64,000 nt of DNA from a bacterium. Its GTDB lineage: Bacteria; Vulcanimicrobiota; Vulcanimicrobiia; Vulcanimicrobiales; SCRA01. This document shows, one piece after another, positions 18,917 to 27,931 of the stretch. A program made the position numbers and the translations under genes. Every line of letters starts with the position of its first letter. Within the stretch, counting starts at the first letter, position 1. Under the pieces are notes generated by a model. That model was not told where the DNA came from. It did no database searches and was given only the letters and a program-made list of their open reading frames with translations. Location of the stretch: positions 1 to 64,000 of the forward strand of contig SCRA01000033.1 in assembly GCA_004297985.1 (NCBI GenBank), in the 5' to 3' direction.

Positions 18917-19225
18917 ATGAGAGGCGCCATGACCATCTCGGCGCTGGCGGCGCTCCTGCTGACGGTGACCGGGGCGGCCATCGCCGGCCAGGCCACGGGC
19001 AAGCATACCACATCCGAGGCCGCTCGCCCCCCTTGCGCGCCGGCGGACGAGGCCCTGCTCTCGCCCAGCGCCCGCCGCGCCGAGCTCAATCTGCTGAAGG
19101 TACGCCTTCTGCTCCTGCGCGAGGAGGAGCTGGCCCGCCTGCGCAGCCGCGTCGAGGCGCAGATCGAGGCCCGAGAGGCGCAGATGGGGGCGCGGGAGAG
19201 CGACCGAGCGCTAAATCTTCCCTGA
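18917..19225 (+). CDS. Small exported coiled-coil protein of unknown function
   Basis: A 102-residue protein with a strong AAGGAGG ribosome site. It has a hydrophobic signal segment (ISALAALLLTVTGAAIA), a short Thr/Ala/Pro linker, then a charged region rich in Leu, Arg and Glu (residues about 50-95) with heptad-like spacing, likely one long helix. No family is recognised. It is divergent from RNase J and lies directly upstream of the HtrA-type protease, which may act on it or share its promoter. Both functions are guesses. Confidence 0.65.
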   Translation: MRGAMTISALAALLLTVTGAAIAGQATGKHTTSEAARPPCAPADEALLSPSARRAELNLLKVRLLLLREEELARLRSRVEAQIEAREAQMGARESDRALNLP

Positions 19226-19231
19226 AGGTAC

Positions 19232-19249
19232 GCTGAAGCGCGCTTCAGC
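19232..19249. promoter_or_regulatory. Perfect 18-bp palindrome before htrA
   Basis: GCTGAAGCG is followed directly by its complement CGCTTCAGC, between the small exported gene (stop 19225) and the protease start. No T-run follows, so a factor-independent terminator is unlikely. The lack of a loop fits a dimeric regulator's operator better. Confidence 0.5.
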
Positions 19250-19265
19250 CGCCCGTCCGCGTGTG

Positions 19266-19271
19266 TACAAT
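19266..19271 (+). promoter_or_regulatory. Possible -10 element of the HtrA-type protease gene
   Basis: TACAAT lies 6 bases before the ATG at 19278, with a poor -35 candidate (TTCAGC, 19244-19249) 16 bases away. If used, transcription would begin at or near the ATG, giving a leaderless message. The GGGAG between the two could instead be a ribosome site, in which case this is not the promoter. Confidence 0.35.
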
Positions 19272-19277
19272 GGGAGC

Positions 19278-20465
19278 ATGACGCATTCACGCTACTCTTC
19301 GGCAATCTTCGCGCTGGTCGGCGCGTTGATCGGGAGCTTGGCGATGCTCGCCTACGCCAGCACCCACATCGCGCAGATCCAAGCGGCCTCGACGGTCGGC
19401 GTGGCCTCCGCCGCGCCGCTGCAGAGCGGCGCCTCCGATCAGGATCGCATCGTGGCAGCGGTCAAGCGCGCCGAGCCCTCCGTCGTGGCACTCCAAGTGG
19501 TCATCAACGGACAGGTCGTCAACCCGTTCAACGAGCTCTTCGGCATGGGGCCGCCTGTGCAGAACTATCGCGCGCTGGCTTCCGGCTCGGGCTTCGTCTA
19601 CGACCAAAGCAGCGGGCTCATTTTGACCAACTCTCACGTGGTCCACGGGGCCTCGGCGATCACCGTGGTCTTCTCGAACAACCGCCGAGAGAAGGCCACC
19701 GTCTACGCGGACAATCCCAAGATCGACCTTGCCCTGGTCAAGGTGCAGAACGCGAAGGACTTGCCCCAGGCCCTGCCCCTCGGCGATAGCACGAAGTTGA
19801 GCCGTGGGCAGTGGGCGATCGCGATCGGTGAGCCTCTGGAGCTCCAGCAGTCGGTGACTGTGGGGGTCGTCTCCGGCTTCAATCGCGAGGAGACGGTGGC
19901 CCCCGAACAGCCGGGCGCATCACCGCGAACTTTCAAGGGCCTGCTGCAGACCTCGGCCCCGATCAACCCTGGGAACTCCGGCGGCCCGCTGCTCGACATG
20001 AGCGGTGACGTCATCGGCGTCAACCAAATCGTGGCCAGCCCCTCCGCCGGGGCCCAGGGTATCGGCTTCGCGATCCCTGTCAACGTGGTCAAGACGGTAG
20101 CCGCGGACATGGTCCGCCACCCCGGCGTCACAGCGGGTGAGGCAGGCACGGCCGGCTTCGTGGGGATCTACATGAGCGATCTCAACGACCAGGTCCGCTC
20201 CCAGCTTAACTACCACGGCCCTGCGGGCGTGGTGGTCAACGCCGTCCTCAACGGCTCCCCGGCCGACCAGGCGGGCCTTGAGCCGGGTGACGTGATTCAG
20301 GAGGTGGCCGGGAAGCGCGTGAGCTCCACCAAGCAGCTCCAGCAGATCATCCAAGGCACGCAGCCCGGTAAGACCCTCTCGATGGTCCTCTGGCGCTACG
20401 GCAACAAGGTCCTGGCCAACGTCAAGGTTGGGCAGGCCCCGACAGGCTTGAATCCAAACCAGTGA
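19278..20465 (+). CDS. HtrA/DegP-type serine protease with PDZ domain
   Basis: A 395-residue envelope quality-control protease. One N-terminal membrane anchor (about residues 7-28) is followed by a trypsin-like domain with the triad His in NSHVVHG, Asp in KIDLALVKV and Ser in INPGNSGGPL. A C-terminal PDZ domain (about 290-385; GSPADQAGLEPGDVI) follows. The single PDZ and membrane anchor resemble HtrA/DegS-like proteins of Gram-positive type rather than periplasmic DegP. The ATG at 19278 has GGGAG close by. The 18-bp palindrome at 19232 is a candidate control site. Confidence 0.93.
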   Translation: MTHSRYSSAIFALVGALIGSLAMLAYASTHIAQIQAASTVGVASAAPLQSGASDQDRIVAAVKRAEPSVVALQVVINGQVVNPFNELFGMGPPVQNYRALASGSGFVYDQSSGLILTNSHVVHGASAITVVFSNNRREKATVYADNPKIDLALVKVQNAKDLPQALPLGDSTKLSRGQWAIAIGEPLELQQSVTVGVVSGFNREETVAPEQPGASPRTFKGLLQTSAPINPGNSGGPLLDMSGDVIGVNQIVASPSAGAQGIGFAIPVNVVKTVAADMVRHPGVTAGEAGTAGFVGIYMSDLNDQVRSQLNYHGPAGVVVNAVLNGSPADQAGLEPGDVIQEVAGKRVSSTKQLQQIIQGTQPGKTLSMVLWRYGNKVLANVKVGQAPTGLNPNQ

Positions 20466-20571
20466 AAACCGGGTAATACGAAGCAGAAGGCAGTCTCTGA
20501 GATGGGTCGCCCCCACATGGGCCGGCCCGTCTCGAGAGGCGAGGCCTTCGCGAGAGTAATTTTAGCAAGAG

Positions 20572-20654
20572 GATGAGCCGGCCGGTGCGGTAAGCCGCAA
20601 GGCCCCGGAGGCGCGCGAGCGCCCGGGGATGGTGCATGGCCGGAGCGGTTCATC
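20572..20654 (+). promoter_or_regulatory. Predicted three-way-junction leader of the dnaK operon
   Basis: Immediately upstream of the dnaK ribosome site the sequence can form a closed junction. The outer stem pairs GATGA (20572-20576) with TCATC (20650-20654) and CCGGCC (20578-20583) with GGCCGG (20638-20643). Hairpin one pairs TGCGG (20586) with CCGCA (20595) across TAAG. Hairpin two pairs CCCCGG-GGCGC (20603-20614) with GCGCC-CGGGG (20619-20628) across GCGA. The unpaired strand ATGGTGCAT lies before the last arm. The GAGGAGG ribosome site starts right after the outer stem. It matches no riboswitch class I know; a thermosensor or regulator target is possible. Confidence 0.5.
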
Positions 20655-20670
20655 GAGGAGGATTCACTTC

Positions 20671-22521
20671 ATGGCCAAGGTGGTCGGTATCGACCTCGGT
20701 ACCACCAACTCCGTGGTCGCCGTCATGGAAGGTAACCAGCCGACGGTGATCACCAACAGCGAGGGCAGCCGGCTCACGCCGTCGGTCGTCGCTTTCACCA
20801 AGACGGGGGAGCGTCTGGTCGGTCAGTTGGCGAAGCGCCAGGCAATTACCAACCCTGACCGCACGATCAGCTCTATCAAGCGCCACATGGGCACGGACTT
20901 CACGGTCAAGATCGACGGCAAGGACTACACGCCGCAAGAGATCTCGGCCATGGTCCTCCAGAAGCTGGTCAACGATGCCTCGACGTATCTCGGCGAGCGC
21001 GTCACCCAGGCCGTGATCACCGTCCCGGCTTACTTCAACGACGCTCAGCGTCAGGCCACGAAGGACGCCGGGCGCATCGCCGGCGTCGAGGTGCTGCGCA
21101 TCATCAATGAGCCGACCGCCGCGGCGCTAGCCTACGGCCTCGACAAGAAGGCCAACGAGACGATTCTGGTGTGGGACCTCGGGGGTGGCACGTTCGACGT
21201 CTCCGTCCTCGAAGTGGGCGACGGCGTCTTCGAAGTCAAGTCCACCTCGGGCGATACCCGTCTGGGTGGCGACGACTACGACCATCGCATCGTCGAGTTT
21301 CTTGCCGCCGAGTTCCGTAAGGAGCAGGGCCTCGACCTCAGCGGCGATCGTCAGGCGATGCAACGCCTTACCGAGGCTGCAGAGAAGGCCAAGATCGAGC
21401 TCTCGTCGATGGTCACGACGAACATCAACCTGCCGTTCATCACCGCCGATCAGAACGGCCCCAAGCACCTCGACGTCACGCTGACACGCGCAAAGTTCGA
21501 GGAGCTCACGAGCGACCTCACCGATCGCTGCATCGGCCCATTCCGCCAGGCGCTCTCCGACGCGAAGCTGGACGTTGGGCAGATCGTAGAGGTCGTGCTC
21601 GTCGGCGGGTCGACGCGCATGCCCGTCATCCAGGAGCTCGTGAAGAAGCTCACGGGGAAAGACCCGCACCAGGGCGTCAACCCCGATGAGGTCGTGGCCG
21701 TCGGCGCCGCGATTCAGGCCGGCGTGCTCGCCGGCGAGGTGCGCGACGTCGTGCTCCTCGACGTGACCCCGCTCTCCCTCGGCCTCGAGACGCTGGGCGG
21801 CGTGATGACGAAGTTGATCGAGCGCAACACCACGATCCCCACGCGCAAGACGCAGGTCTTCACCACGGCCGAAGACGGGCAGACGTCGGTGGACATTCAC
21901 GTGCTCCAGGGCGAGCGCGAGATGGCAAACGACAACAAGACGCTCGGGCGCTTCCGCCTCGAGGGTCTGCCGCCGGCTCCGCGCGGCGTACCGCAGATCG
22001 AAGTAACGTTCGACATCGACGCCAACGGCATCGTGCACGTCGCCGCCAAGGACCTCGGCACCGGTAGGGAGCAGAAGATCCAGATCACCGCCTCGACCAA
22101 TCTCAACAAAGAAGAAGTCGAGCGCATGGTCAAGGATTCGGAGCGCTTTGCCGCCGAGGACCGCAAACGCCGCGAGGAGATCGAGATCCGCAATCAGGCG
22201 GACAGCCTCACCTACTCGACCGAGAAGTCACTCAAAGAAGTGGGTGATAAACTCTCCGCCGAGGACCGTAAGGCCACCGAGGACGCCCTCGAAGAGCTCA
22301 AGCGCGTATCCAAGAACGGCACGGCCGATGAAGTCAAGAAGGCCGTCGAGGCGCTGCGGGAAGCCAGCTACAAGATGGCCCAGGTGCTCTACCAGCGCAC
22401 GGGCGGCGCGGCCGCAGGCGACGGCACGACCGAAGGAGCCACGGCAGGGGCGCAGAGCAACGGCGCCGCGCACGAGGCTTCCGACGACGTCATCGACGCC
22501 GAATTCAAGGAAGCAAAGTAA
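20671..22521 (+). CDS. dnaK: Chaperone DnaK (Hsp70)
   Basis: A 616-residue Hsp70 that binds and releases unfolded segments in an ATP-driven cycle with DnaJ and GrpE. The ATPase domain starts [11 protein letters not shown], with the phosphate loops [11 protein letters not shown] and [10 protein letters not shown]. The substrate-binding domain begins about residue 385 ([14 protein letters not shown]), and the lid ends in the typical tail [22 protein letters not shown] is a strong ribosome site before the ATG at 20671. It is first in a dnaK-grpE-dnaJ operon. No CIRCE element was found upstream. Confidence 0.98.
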   Translation: MAKVVGIDLGTTNSVVAVMEGNQPTVITNSEGSRLTPSVVAFTKTGERLVGQLAKRQAITNPDRTISSIKRHMGTDFTVKIDGKDYTPQEISAMVLQKLVNDASTYLGERVTQAVITVPAYFNDAQRQATKDAGRIAGVEVLRIINEPTAAALAYGLDKKANETILVWDLGGGTFDVSVLEVGDGVFEVKSTSGDTRLGGDDYDHRIVEFLAAEFRKEQGLDLSGDRQAMQRLTEAAEKAKIELSSMVTTNINLPFITADQNGPKHLDVTLTRAKFEELTSDLTDRCIGPFRQALSDAKLDVGQIVEVVLVGGSTRMPVIQELVKKLTGKDPHQGVNPDEVVAVGAAIQAGVLAGEVRDVVLLDVTPLSLGLETLGGVMTKLIERNTTIPTRKTQVFTTAEDGQTSVDIHVLQGEREMANDNKTLGRFRLEGLPPAPRGVPQIEVTFDIDANGIVHVAAKDLGTGREQKIQITASTNLNKEEVERMVKDSERFAAEDRKRREEIEIRNQADSLTYSTEKSLKEVGDKLSAEDRKATEDALEELKRVSKNGTADEVKKAVEALREASYKMAQVLYQRTGGAAAGDGTTEGATAGAQSNGAAHEASDDVIDAEFKEAK

Positions 22522-22591
22522 CGACCGGAGCGGCGGCGCACGCCGCCGCTCCGCCGCACGCCGCTACCGATGAGGCACGCCGTAACAAACC

Positions 22592-23101
22592 ATGTCTGAA
22601 ATGAACGATACCACGGTTCAGCCGGCCGCCGTGGAGGCGCCCGATCTTGCCGGAGAGCTCGCCGCGGCCAGAGCCAAGGCGGATGAAAACTACCAGAAGT
22701 ATCTCTATGCCGTCGCCGATCTCGAGAACTACAAGAAGCGCATCGAGCGGCAGTTCACGGAGATCGCCCTTCACGGGAAGAAGGCGTTTCTCGAGAGACT
22801 GCTTCCCATCGTCGACAACCTCGAGCGAGCGCTCAAGGCAGGCGACAACGTCGAGGCGCTCCACGCGGGCGTCACGCAGACGTTGCGCGGCTTCGAGAGC
22901 GTGTTGGCGCAGGAAGGCGTCAAGGCACTCGATCTCACCGGCAAGCCCTTCAACCCGCGTTTCGCGGAGGCCATCGGCACCGTCGAGAGTCCTGGTGCCG
23001 AGGAGAACAGCGTCGTCGAAGTGGCGCAGAAAGCCTACCTGATCGGCGACGACATCCTGCGCGAAGCCAAAGTCATCGTAGCCAAGCCAACGCAAGGATG
23101 A
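22592..23101 (+). CDS. grpE: Nucleotide exchange factor GrpE
   Basis: A 169-residue GrpE that opens the DnaK nucleotide site to release ADP. The N-terminal half is a long charged helix (about residues 25-85, with [14 protein letters not shown]). The C-terminal beta domain contains [20 protein letters not shown] and the ending VIVAKPTQG. It lies 70 bases after dnaK and its stop overlaps the dnaJ start as ATGA, so GrpE and DnaJ are translationally coupled. Confidence 0.95.
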   Translation: MSEMNDTTVQPAAVEAPDLAGELAAARAKADENYQKYLYAVADLENYKKRIERQFTEIALHGKKAFLERLLPIVDNLERALKAGDNVEALHAGVTQTLRGFESVLAQEGVKALDLTGKPFNPRFAEAIGTVESPGAEENSVVEVAQKAYLIGDDILREAKVIVAKPTQG

Positions 23102-24099
23102 ACTATAAGGACTACTACCAGATCCTGGGCGTCCCCAAGGGCGCCCCGGAGAAGGACATCAAATCGGCCTACCGGCGGCTGGCACGAAAGTGGCACCCCG
23201 ACGTCAACCCTGACAGCCGCGCCGAGGCCGAGGAGAAATTCAAGGAGATCCAAGAGGCCTACGAGGTGCTCGGCGACGCCGAGAAGCGCCGTAAGTACGA
23301 TGCCCTAGGCAGCGATTGGCAGAGCGCTGCCGCGCAGGCGGAGGCCCAGCGACGCTATCGGCAGCAGGCCGGGGGCCACTTCGACAACTTCGACTTCTCC
23401 GCGGGCGGCTCCGGCTTCTCGGATTTCTTCGAGGAGTTCTTCGGGCGCATGGGCGGCGGCGGGCGCCGCCGTTCCGGCGGCTTCACCTACGCGCAGAAGG
23501 GGCAAGATTTAGAGACCAGCATCGAGCTGACGCTCCACGAAGCGTATAACGGCGGCAAGAAGACCGTCTCGCTGCAGGTAGAGGATGTCTGCTCGAAGTG
23601 CACAGGCACGGGGACGGAGCGCGGGCGTCTCTGCGCGAACTGCCACGGCACCGGACGCACCATCGCCATACGCAAATTCGAGGTCTCCATCCCACGCGGC
23701 GTCAAGGACGGCCAGCGTATCCGCCTGGCGGGGCAAGGCGGTGCGGGCAGCGGCGGCGGCACCAATGGGGACCTCTACCTCGTGGTCCATCTGTTGCGGG
23801 ACCCGCACTTCGAGCGGACGGGCGACGATCTCGGCGTGGAGCTTCCCGTCTCGATCTACGATTTGGTGCTCGGCGGCGAGGTGCGCGTACCCACGATGAC
23901 CGGTGAGGTCACGATGACCCTCCCCGCGGGTACGCAGAACGGTGCTCGCTTGCGTCTGGGCGGCAAGGGCATGCCAAAGCGTGACGGCAAGTTCGGCGAC
24001 GAGTTCGTGCGCGTGGTAGGAAAGCTGCCTACCGATCTCTCCAAGCGCGAGCTCGAGCTCTTCAAAGAGCTGGCAGCCTTGCGCAACGGCAAGCCTTAG
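23098..24099 (+). CDS. dnaJ: Chaperone DnaJ with a half-size zinc region
   Basis: A 333-residue Hsp40 that delivers clients to DnaK and stimulates its ATPase. The J domain (residues 1-68) has the essential HPD in WHPDVN, followed by a Gly/Phe-rich region (about 85-125). The cysteine-rich region has only two CxxCxGxG repeats (CSKCTGTG and CANCHGTG), whereas standard DnaJ has four and two zinc ions. Only one zinc site can form. The two C-terminal substrate-binding domains are present ([27 protein letters not shown]). Coupled to grpE by a 4-base overlap. Confidence 0.93.
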   Translation: MNYKDYYQILGVPKGAPEKDIKSAYRRLARKWHPDVNPDSRAEAEEKFKEIQEAYEVLGDAEKRRKYDALGSDWQSAAAQAEAQRRYRQQAGGHFDNFDFSAGGSGFSDFFEEFFGRMGGGGRRRSGGFTYAQKGQDLETSIELTLHEAYNGGKKTVSLQVEDVCSKCTGTGTERGRLCANCHGTGRTIAIRKFEVSIPRGVKDGQRIRLAGQGGAGSGGGTNGDLYLVVHLLRDPHFERTGDDLGVELPVSIYDLVLGGEVRVPTMTGEVTMTLPAGTQNGARLRLGGKGMPKRDGKFGDEFVRVVGKLPTDLSKRELELFKELAALRNGKP

Positions 24100-24133
24100 C
24101 TTCTTCCCTATGCCCACCCGGCGGGGTATCGTA

Positions 24134-24160
24134 GACGTACGCTCTCGTACGTCCTTGTTC
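24134..24160 (+). terminator. Probable terminator of the dnaK-grpE-dnaJ operon
   Basis: The perfect arms GACGTACG (24134-24141) and CGTACGTC (24146-24153) enclose a CTCT loop and are followed by the T-rich CTTGTTCTTC. It lies 35 bases after the dnaJ stop and before the ribosome site of the next gene. Confidence 0.6.
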
Positions 24161-24177
24161 TTCATTGAGGAGGGCCC

Positions 24178-25386
24178 ATGCGACGCACCCGTTTTCTCGC
24201 TGGCGGCCTTGCGGCAGGCGGCCTTCTCTCGCTCACCGGCTCACCCGTGCGAGCCGCCGGCCAAACGATCACGCTGCCGTTCGCTAACGGCATGCGACCG
24301 ATCGTGGCCTATCCCCAGAAGCGGCCCCTGATTCTCTTGACTTCGCGGCCCCCGCAACTCGAGACGCCGCTCGCCGTCTTCGACGAAGGCGACGCCTTCA
24401 CGCCGAACGACGCGTTCTTCGTGCGCTGGCACTTGGCAGGCATCCCAACGAGCATCGATGGAGACGCCTTCCGCATCAACGTCCACGGCGCCGTCGAGCG
24501 CGAGCTCTCGCTGAGCCTGGGTGACTTGCGCCGCGACTTCGAGCCCGTCGAGATAGCGGCGGTCTGCCAATGCTCCGGCAATAGCCGCGGCTACTTCTCG
24601 CCGCGCGTGCCGGGTGGGCAATGGTCGAACGGCGCGATGGGCAACGCTCAGTGGCGCGGCGTGCGCCTGGGCGACGTGCTCAAACGCGCTGGCATCAAGG
24701 CCGGTGCCGTGCAAGTGCGCTTCAACGGCCTCGAGACTCCCACGCTCTCCACCACGCCCGACTTCCTGAAGTCGCTGGACGTCGAACTTGCCGCCTCCCC
24801 CGACGTGATCGTCGCCTATGCGATGAACGGCGCAGACTTGCCACTGCTCAACGGCTTCCCCGTGCGCTTGATCGTACCGGGATACTTCGCCACGTACTGG
24901 GTGAAGATGCTCGACGACGTCGAAGTGCTAACCGAGCCCGATCAGAACTTCTGGATGAAGACCGCCTACCGCATCCCCACGGCCGGCAACGGTTGCATCT
25001 CGCCCGGAGAGAAGACGGAGACGGTTCCCATCGGCCGCATGCGCGTCCGCTCCTTCATTACCAACCTGACCGACGGCCAACACGTTGCGGCCGGTTCGGG
25101 ACAGCGCCTGCGCGGCATCGCCTTCGACGGCGGAAGCGGTATCGAGCGCGTCGACGTCTCGACCGATGGCGGCGCAACGTGGCGCGCGGCGAAGCTCAAC
25201 CGCGACTACGGAAAGTACAGCTTTCGCCGCTGGGAGACGACCTTCGACGCGGCGGCGGGACAAACGTACCGTTTGGCCAGCCGCGCCACCGCCGGCGACG
25301 GCTCGGTTCAGACCACGGCGGTCTGCTGGAACCCCAGCGGTTACCTGCGCAACGCCATCGAGCTCGTGACGGTGAGCGTCTCGTGA
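24178..25386 (+). CDS. Sulfite dehydrogenase (SorA-like) molybdopterin subunit
   Basis: A 402-residue sulfite oxidase-family molybdoenzyme. An N-terminal RRTRFLAGG signal of twin-arginine type fits export of a folded cofactor protein. The molybdenum-ligating Cys lies in CQCSGNSRGYF, the first domain has VPGGQWSNGAMGNAQWRGV, and the C-terminal dimerisation domain (about residues 285-400) contains GIERVDVSTDGG. The ribosome site GAGGAGG precedes the ATG. The next gene, 14 bases later, encodes a small cytochrome c, the arrangement of SorAB sulfite:cytochrome c oxidoreductases. Sulfite as substrate is inferred from that pair. Confidence 0.87.
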   Translation: MRRTRFLAGGLAAGGLLSLTGSPVRAAGQTITLPFANGMRPIVAYPQKRPLILLTSRPPQLETPLAVFDEGDAFTPNDAFFVRWHLAGIPTSIDGDAFRINVHGAVERELSLSLGDLRRDFEPVEIAAVCQCSGNSRGYFSPRVPGGQWSNGAMGNAQWRGVRLGDVLKRAGIKAGAVQVRFNGLETPTLSTTPDFLKSLDVELAASPDVIVAYAMNGADLPLLNGFPVRLIVPGYFATYWVKMLDDVEVLTEPDQNFWMKTAYRIPTAGNGCISPGEKTETVPIGRMRVRSFITNLTDGQHVAAGSGQRLRGIAFDGGSGIERVDVSTDGGATWRAAKLNRDYGKYSFRRWETTFDAAAGQTYRLASRATAGDGSVQTTAVCWNPSGYLRNAIELVTVSVS

Positions 25387-25400
25387 GGGAGGCTGCTACG

Positions 25401-25709
25401 ATGAGGACGTTGGCCTTTGCGCTTGCCGCTGCGGTGCTCGCCGCCGGTACGCCGCTTGCCGCACGGACGGTCTCGGTCACCATGCCGCCCGAACGCCAGC
25501 TCTTCAAGGACGCCCCTGGTGCCGACCTCGCGCGCGGCAAGTGCCAGACCTGTCACTCCTCGGACTATATCTTCACGCAGCCGCCGATGACCAAGGCGCA
25601 GTGGCTCGCCGAAGCCTCGAAGATGAAGAACGTTTACGGCGCCCCGCTCGAGGAGAGTCAACTCGAGCCGATCGCGGCATACTTGGTCACGCAAAACGGC
25701 AAGGAGTAG
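25401..25709 (+). CDS. SorB-like small c-type cytochrome
   Basis: A 102-residue exported monoheme cytochrome c: signal peptide (about residues 1-22), one heme-binding CQTCH near residue 50 and a likely Met axial ligand in QPPMTKAQW. It would accept electrons from the preceding sulfite dehydrogenase and pass them to the respiratory chain. GGGAGG before the ATG. Size and position match SorB subunits. Confidence 0.85.
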   Translation: MRTLAFALAAAVLAAGTPLAARTVSVTMPPERQLFKDAPGADLARGKCQTCHSSDYIFTQPPMTKAQWLAEASKMKNVYGAPLEESQLEPIAAYLVTQNGKE

Positions 25710-25748
25710 CGCGGGAAACTTCGCACGCGGCGCGGGAGTCTAGGGGGT

Positions 25749-27572
25749 ATGTTCGGCGGCGGATCGACCCCCATGCACTTGATGTGGTCCTCGCAGTTCG
25801 ATCCCAAGCGGCCCCAGGCCCCGCGGGTCGATCTGCGCCGCGTCCTGCGCTTCTTCGCACCGTACTGGCGCCAAGAGGCGTTGGTGCTGGTATGTATTCT
25901 GGTCACCAGTGCCCTAGGCCAGCTCCCACCGCTCTTCACGAAGTGGATCATCGACGGCGCCATCGCAGGTAAGGACCTGCACGGGCTCTCCCTCGACGTG
26001 GGCGGCATGATCGCCTCGGCCGTCGGGGGCAGCGCGATCGGCGCCTGGCAGGGCTATTTGAACGCCTATGTCGGCGAAGGGATCATGCGCGACATGCGCG
26101 ATCGCCTCGTCCAGCATCTGCATACGATGTCGCTGGCCTTCTTCACGTCAACGAAGACCGGTGAGATCATGAACCGCGTCTCCAGCGACGTCGATGCCGT
26201 CGACAACGTCGTGACGGGGACGCTCGTCACCATCGTCACCAACATCACGATCATCCTGACGACTCTCGTAGCGATCTTCCTGCTCGATTGGCGCTTAGCG
26301 CTGATCTCATTGGCCGTGGTGCCCTTCATGGTCTTCCCCCTGCGCCCCGTGGGGCGCGCCATGTACGAGGTCCGCAAGCGCACTCGCGTACAGCGCGACC
26401 GCATCGAGAGTTTGATGCAGGAGACGCTCTCGCTCTCCGGGATCACACTGATCAAGTCGTTCGTCCGCGAGCGTCAGGAGGCGCGGCGCTTCCACGAGGC
26501 CGGGACGACGCTGATGGGGCTGGAGATTCGCCTCGCCATGGTCGGCCGCTGGTTCATCGCGCTGGTCGGTGCGATGGTCATCGTCGGCCCGGCGATCGTC
26601 TGGTTCGGCGGCGGGTGGCTGGCGATCGAGCGCGGGCTCCAGATCGGTACCATCGTAGCCTTCGTGGCCTATTTGGGCCGGCTCTATGGTCCGGCATCGG
26701 CTCTCGTAGGCGTTCAGGTGCAGTTGGTGAGCGCGCTGGCCGTCTTCGAGCGCATCTTCGACTACCTCGACATGGCGCCCGAGGCACCGCAGCGATCCGA
26801 TGCCGTCGAACTCGGTGCGGCACGTGGGGCGATCGCCTTCGAGGACGTCAACTTTCGCTACGTGTCCGATCGCAGCACGCTCGAGCACGTCTCCTTCCAC
26901 GTCGAACCGGGTCAATTGGCCGCCTTCGTCGGCCCCAGCGGTGCGGGGAAGACCACTATCATGCAGCTCGTCCCGCGCTTCTACGACCCGCAGACGGGCC
27001 GCGTCACGATCGACGGCTACGACCTGCGCGACCTGAGCCTCGACTCGCTGCGCCGCAATATCGGTATCGTGACGCAAGAGACCTATCTCTTCCATGCCAC
27101 GATCGGCGAGAATCTTCGCTACGGAAAGCCCGATGCGAGCGAGGCCGAGCTGATTGCGGCCTGCCGCGCCGCTAACGTCTACGACGTGATCGAGCGGCTC
27201 CCGGAGCGCTTCGATACGATTGTCGGAGAACGCGGTCAGAAGCTCTCCGGAGGCGAGCGTCAGCGCATCGCCATCGCCCGCGTGCTGCTGAAGGATCCTT
27301 GCATCTTAATCCTCGACGAGGCAACGAGCTCCCTGGACTCGGCCTCGGAGAAGCTGATCCAAGAGGCGCTCGAGCCATTGATGCACGGGCGCACGAGCCT
27401 GGTGATCGCGCATCGCCTCTCGACGATCCTCCAGGCGGATGTCATCTTCGTCGTCGAGCGAGGGAAGATCGTCGAGTCCGGTACCCACAACGAGCTCCTC
27501 GAGAGCAATGGCCTCTACGCCATGCTCTACCACGAACAGTTCCGCGAGCCGGAGGCCACGGCCGCGGAGTAG
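25749..27572 (+). CDS. ABC exporter, fused membrane and ATPase domains
   Basis: A 607-residue half-transporter of the lipid/multidrug exporter (MsbA/BmrA) class, expected to work as a homodimer. The N-terminal part has six membrane helices (about residues 45-330) with the coupling segment FFTSTKTGEIMNRV. The ATPase domain carries Walker A GPSGAGKTT, Q-loop VTQETYLF, signature LSGGERQRIAIARVLL, Walker B CILILDEATSSLDS and the H-loop IAHRLST. GGGGGT lies upstream of the ATG. The substrate is not predictable from sequence. Confidence 0.93.
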   Translation: MFGGGSTPMHLMWSSQFDPKRPQAPRVDLRRVLRFFAPYWRQEALVLVCILVTSALGQLPPLFTKWIIDGAIAGKDLHGLSLDVGGMIASAVGGSAIGAWQGYLNAYVGEGIMRDMRDRLVQHLHTMSLAFFTSTKTGEIMNRVSSDVDAVDNVVTGTLVTIVTNITIILTTLVAIFLLDWRLALISLAVVPFMVFPLRPVGRAMYEVRKRTRVQRDRIESLMQETLSLSGITLIKSFVRERQEARRFHEAGTTLMGLEIRLAMVGRWFIALVGAMVIVGPAIVWFGGGWLAIERGLQIGTIVAFVAYLGRLYGPASALVGVQVQLVSALAVFERIFDYLDMAPEAPQRSDAVELGAARGAIAFEDVNFRYVSDRSTLEHVSFHVEPGQLAAFVGPSGAGKTTIMQLVPRFYDPQTGRVTIDGYDLRDLSLDSLRRNIGIVTQETYLFHATIGENLRYGKPDASEAELIAACRAANVYDVIERLPERFDTIVGERGQKLSGGERQRIAIARVLLKDPCILILDEATSSLDSASEKLIQEALEPLMHGRTSLVIAHRLSTILQADVIFVVERGKIVESGTHNELLESNGLYAMLYHEQFREPEATAAE

Positions 27573-27601
27573 CGGCCGGCACTCGGCTCCTCCGCAACCT
27601 G

Positions 27602-27874
27602 TCAGTGGTAGAAATAGGGATCGAGGACTCGCACTTCGGTGACCGCGTCGATCGGTAGGCTATTGGACTCCGCAGCCTCGCGTATCGCTGCCTCGTTGGG
27701 ACCGTCGTACACGCAGAACGTCTTTCGCTTGTCGTTCGAGACGTAAGAGTGGACCCACGTCACGCCCAGATTACCGTTCTTGCCGACGACGCCAAGGCAC
27801 GCATTTGCGCCTTCCGATGTCATTGGCACTTGTAGGCCGTTGGGGAAGGTCCGCTCGATCATGAAACGCGGCAT
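27602..27874 (-). CDS. DUF4242-like small protein
   Basis: A 90-residue protein of the small ferredoxin-like DUF4242 group (relatives bind nickel in some actinobacteria). Visible elements are MPRFMIERTFPNG at the start, NLGVTWVHSYV in the middle and the acidic/aromatic tail RVLDPYFYH. The start at 27874 follows GGAGG; the frame's earlier ATG lacks one. It lies upstream of no gene on its strand within 27 bases, so it is probably monocistronic. Function unknown. Confidence 0.7.
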   Translation of the reverse strand: MPRFMIERTFPNGLQVPMTSEGANACLGVVGKNGNLGVTWVHSYVSNDKRKTFCVYDGPNEAAIREAAESNSLPIDAVTEVRVLDPYFYH

Positions 27875-27931
27875 GTCTGACCCTCCATGGACGATTCGTC
27901 GACGCATGCGACGAACCGAGCGCTTGTACTT

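Noticed and set aside
20466-20670. CIRCE or sigma-32-type heat-shock promoter before dnaK
   Set aside because: No TTAGCACTC inverted repeat and no convincing -35/-10 pair was found; only the junction-like structure remains.
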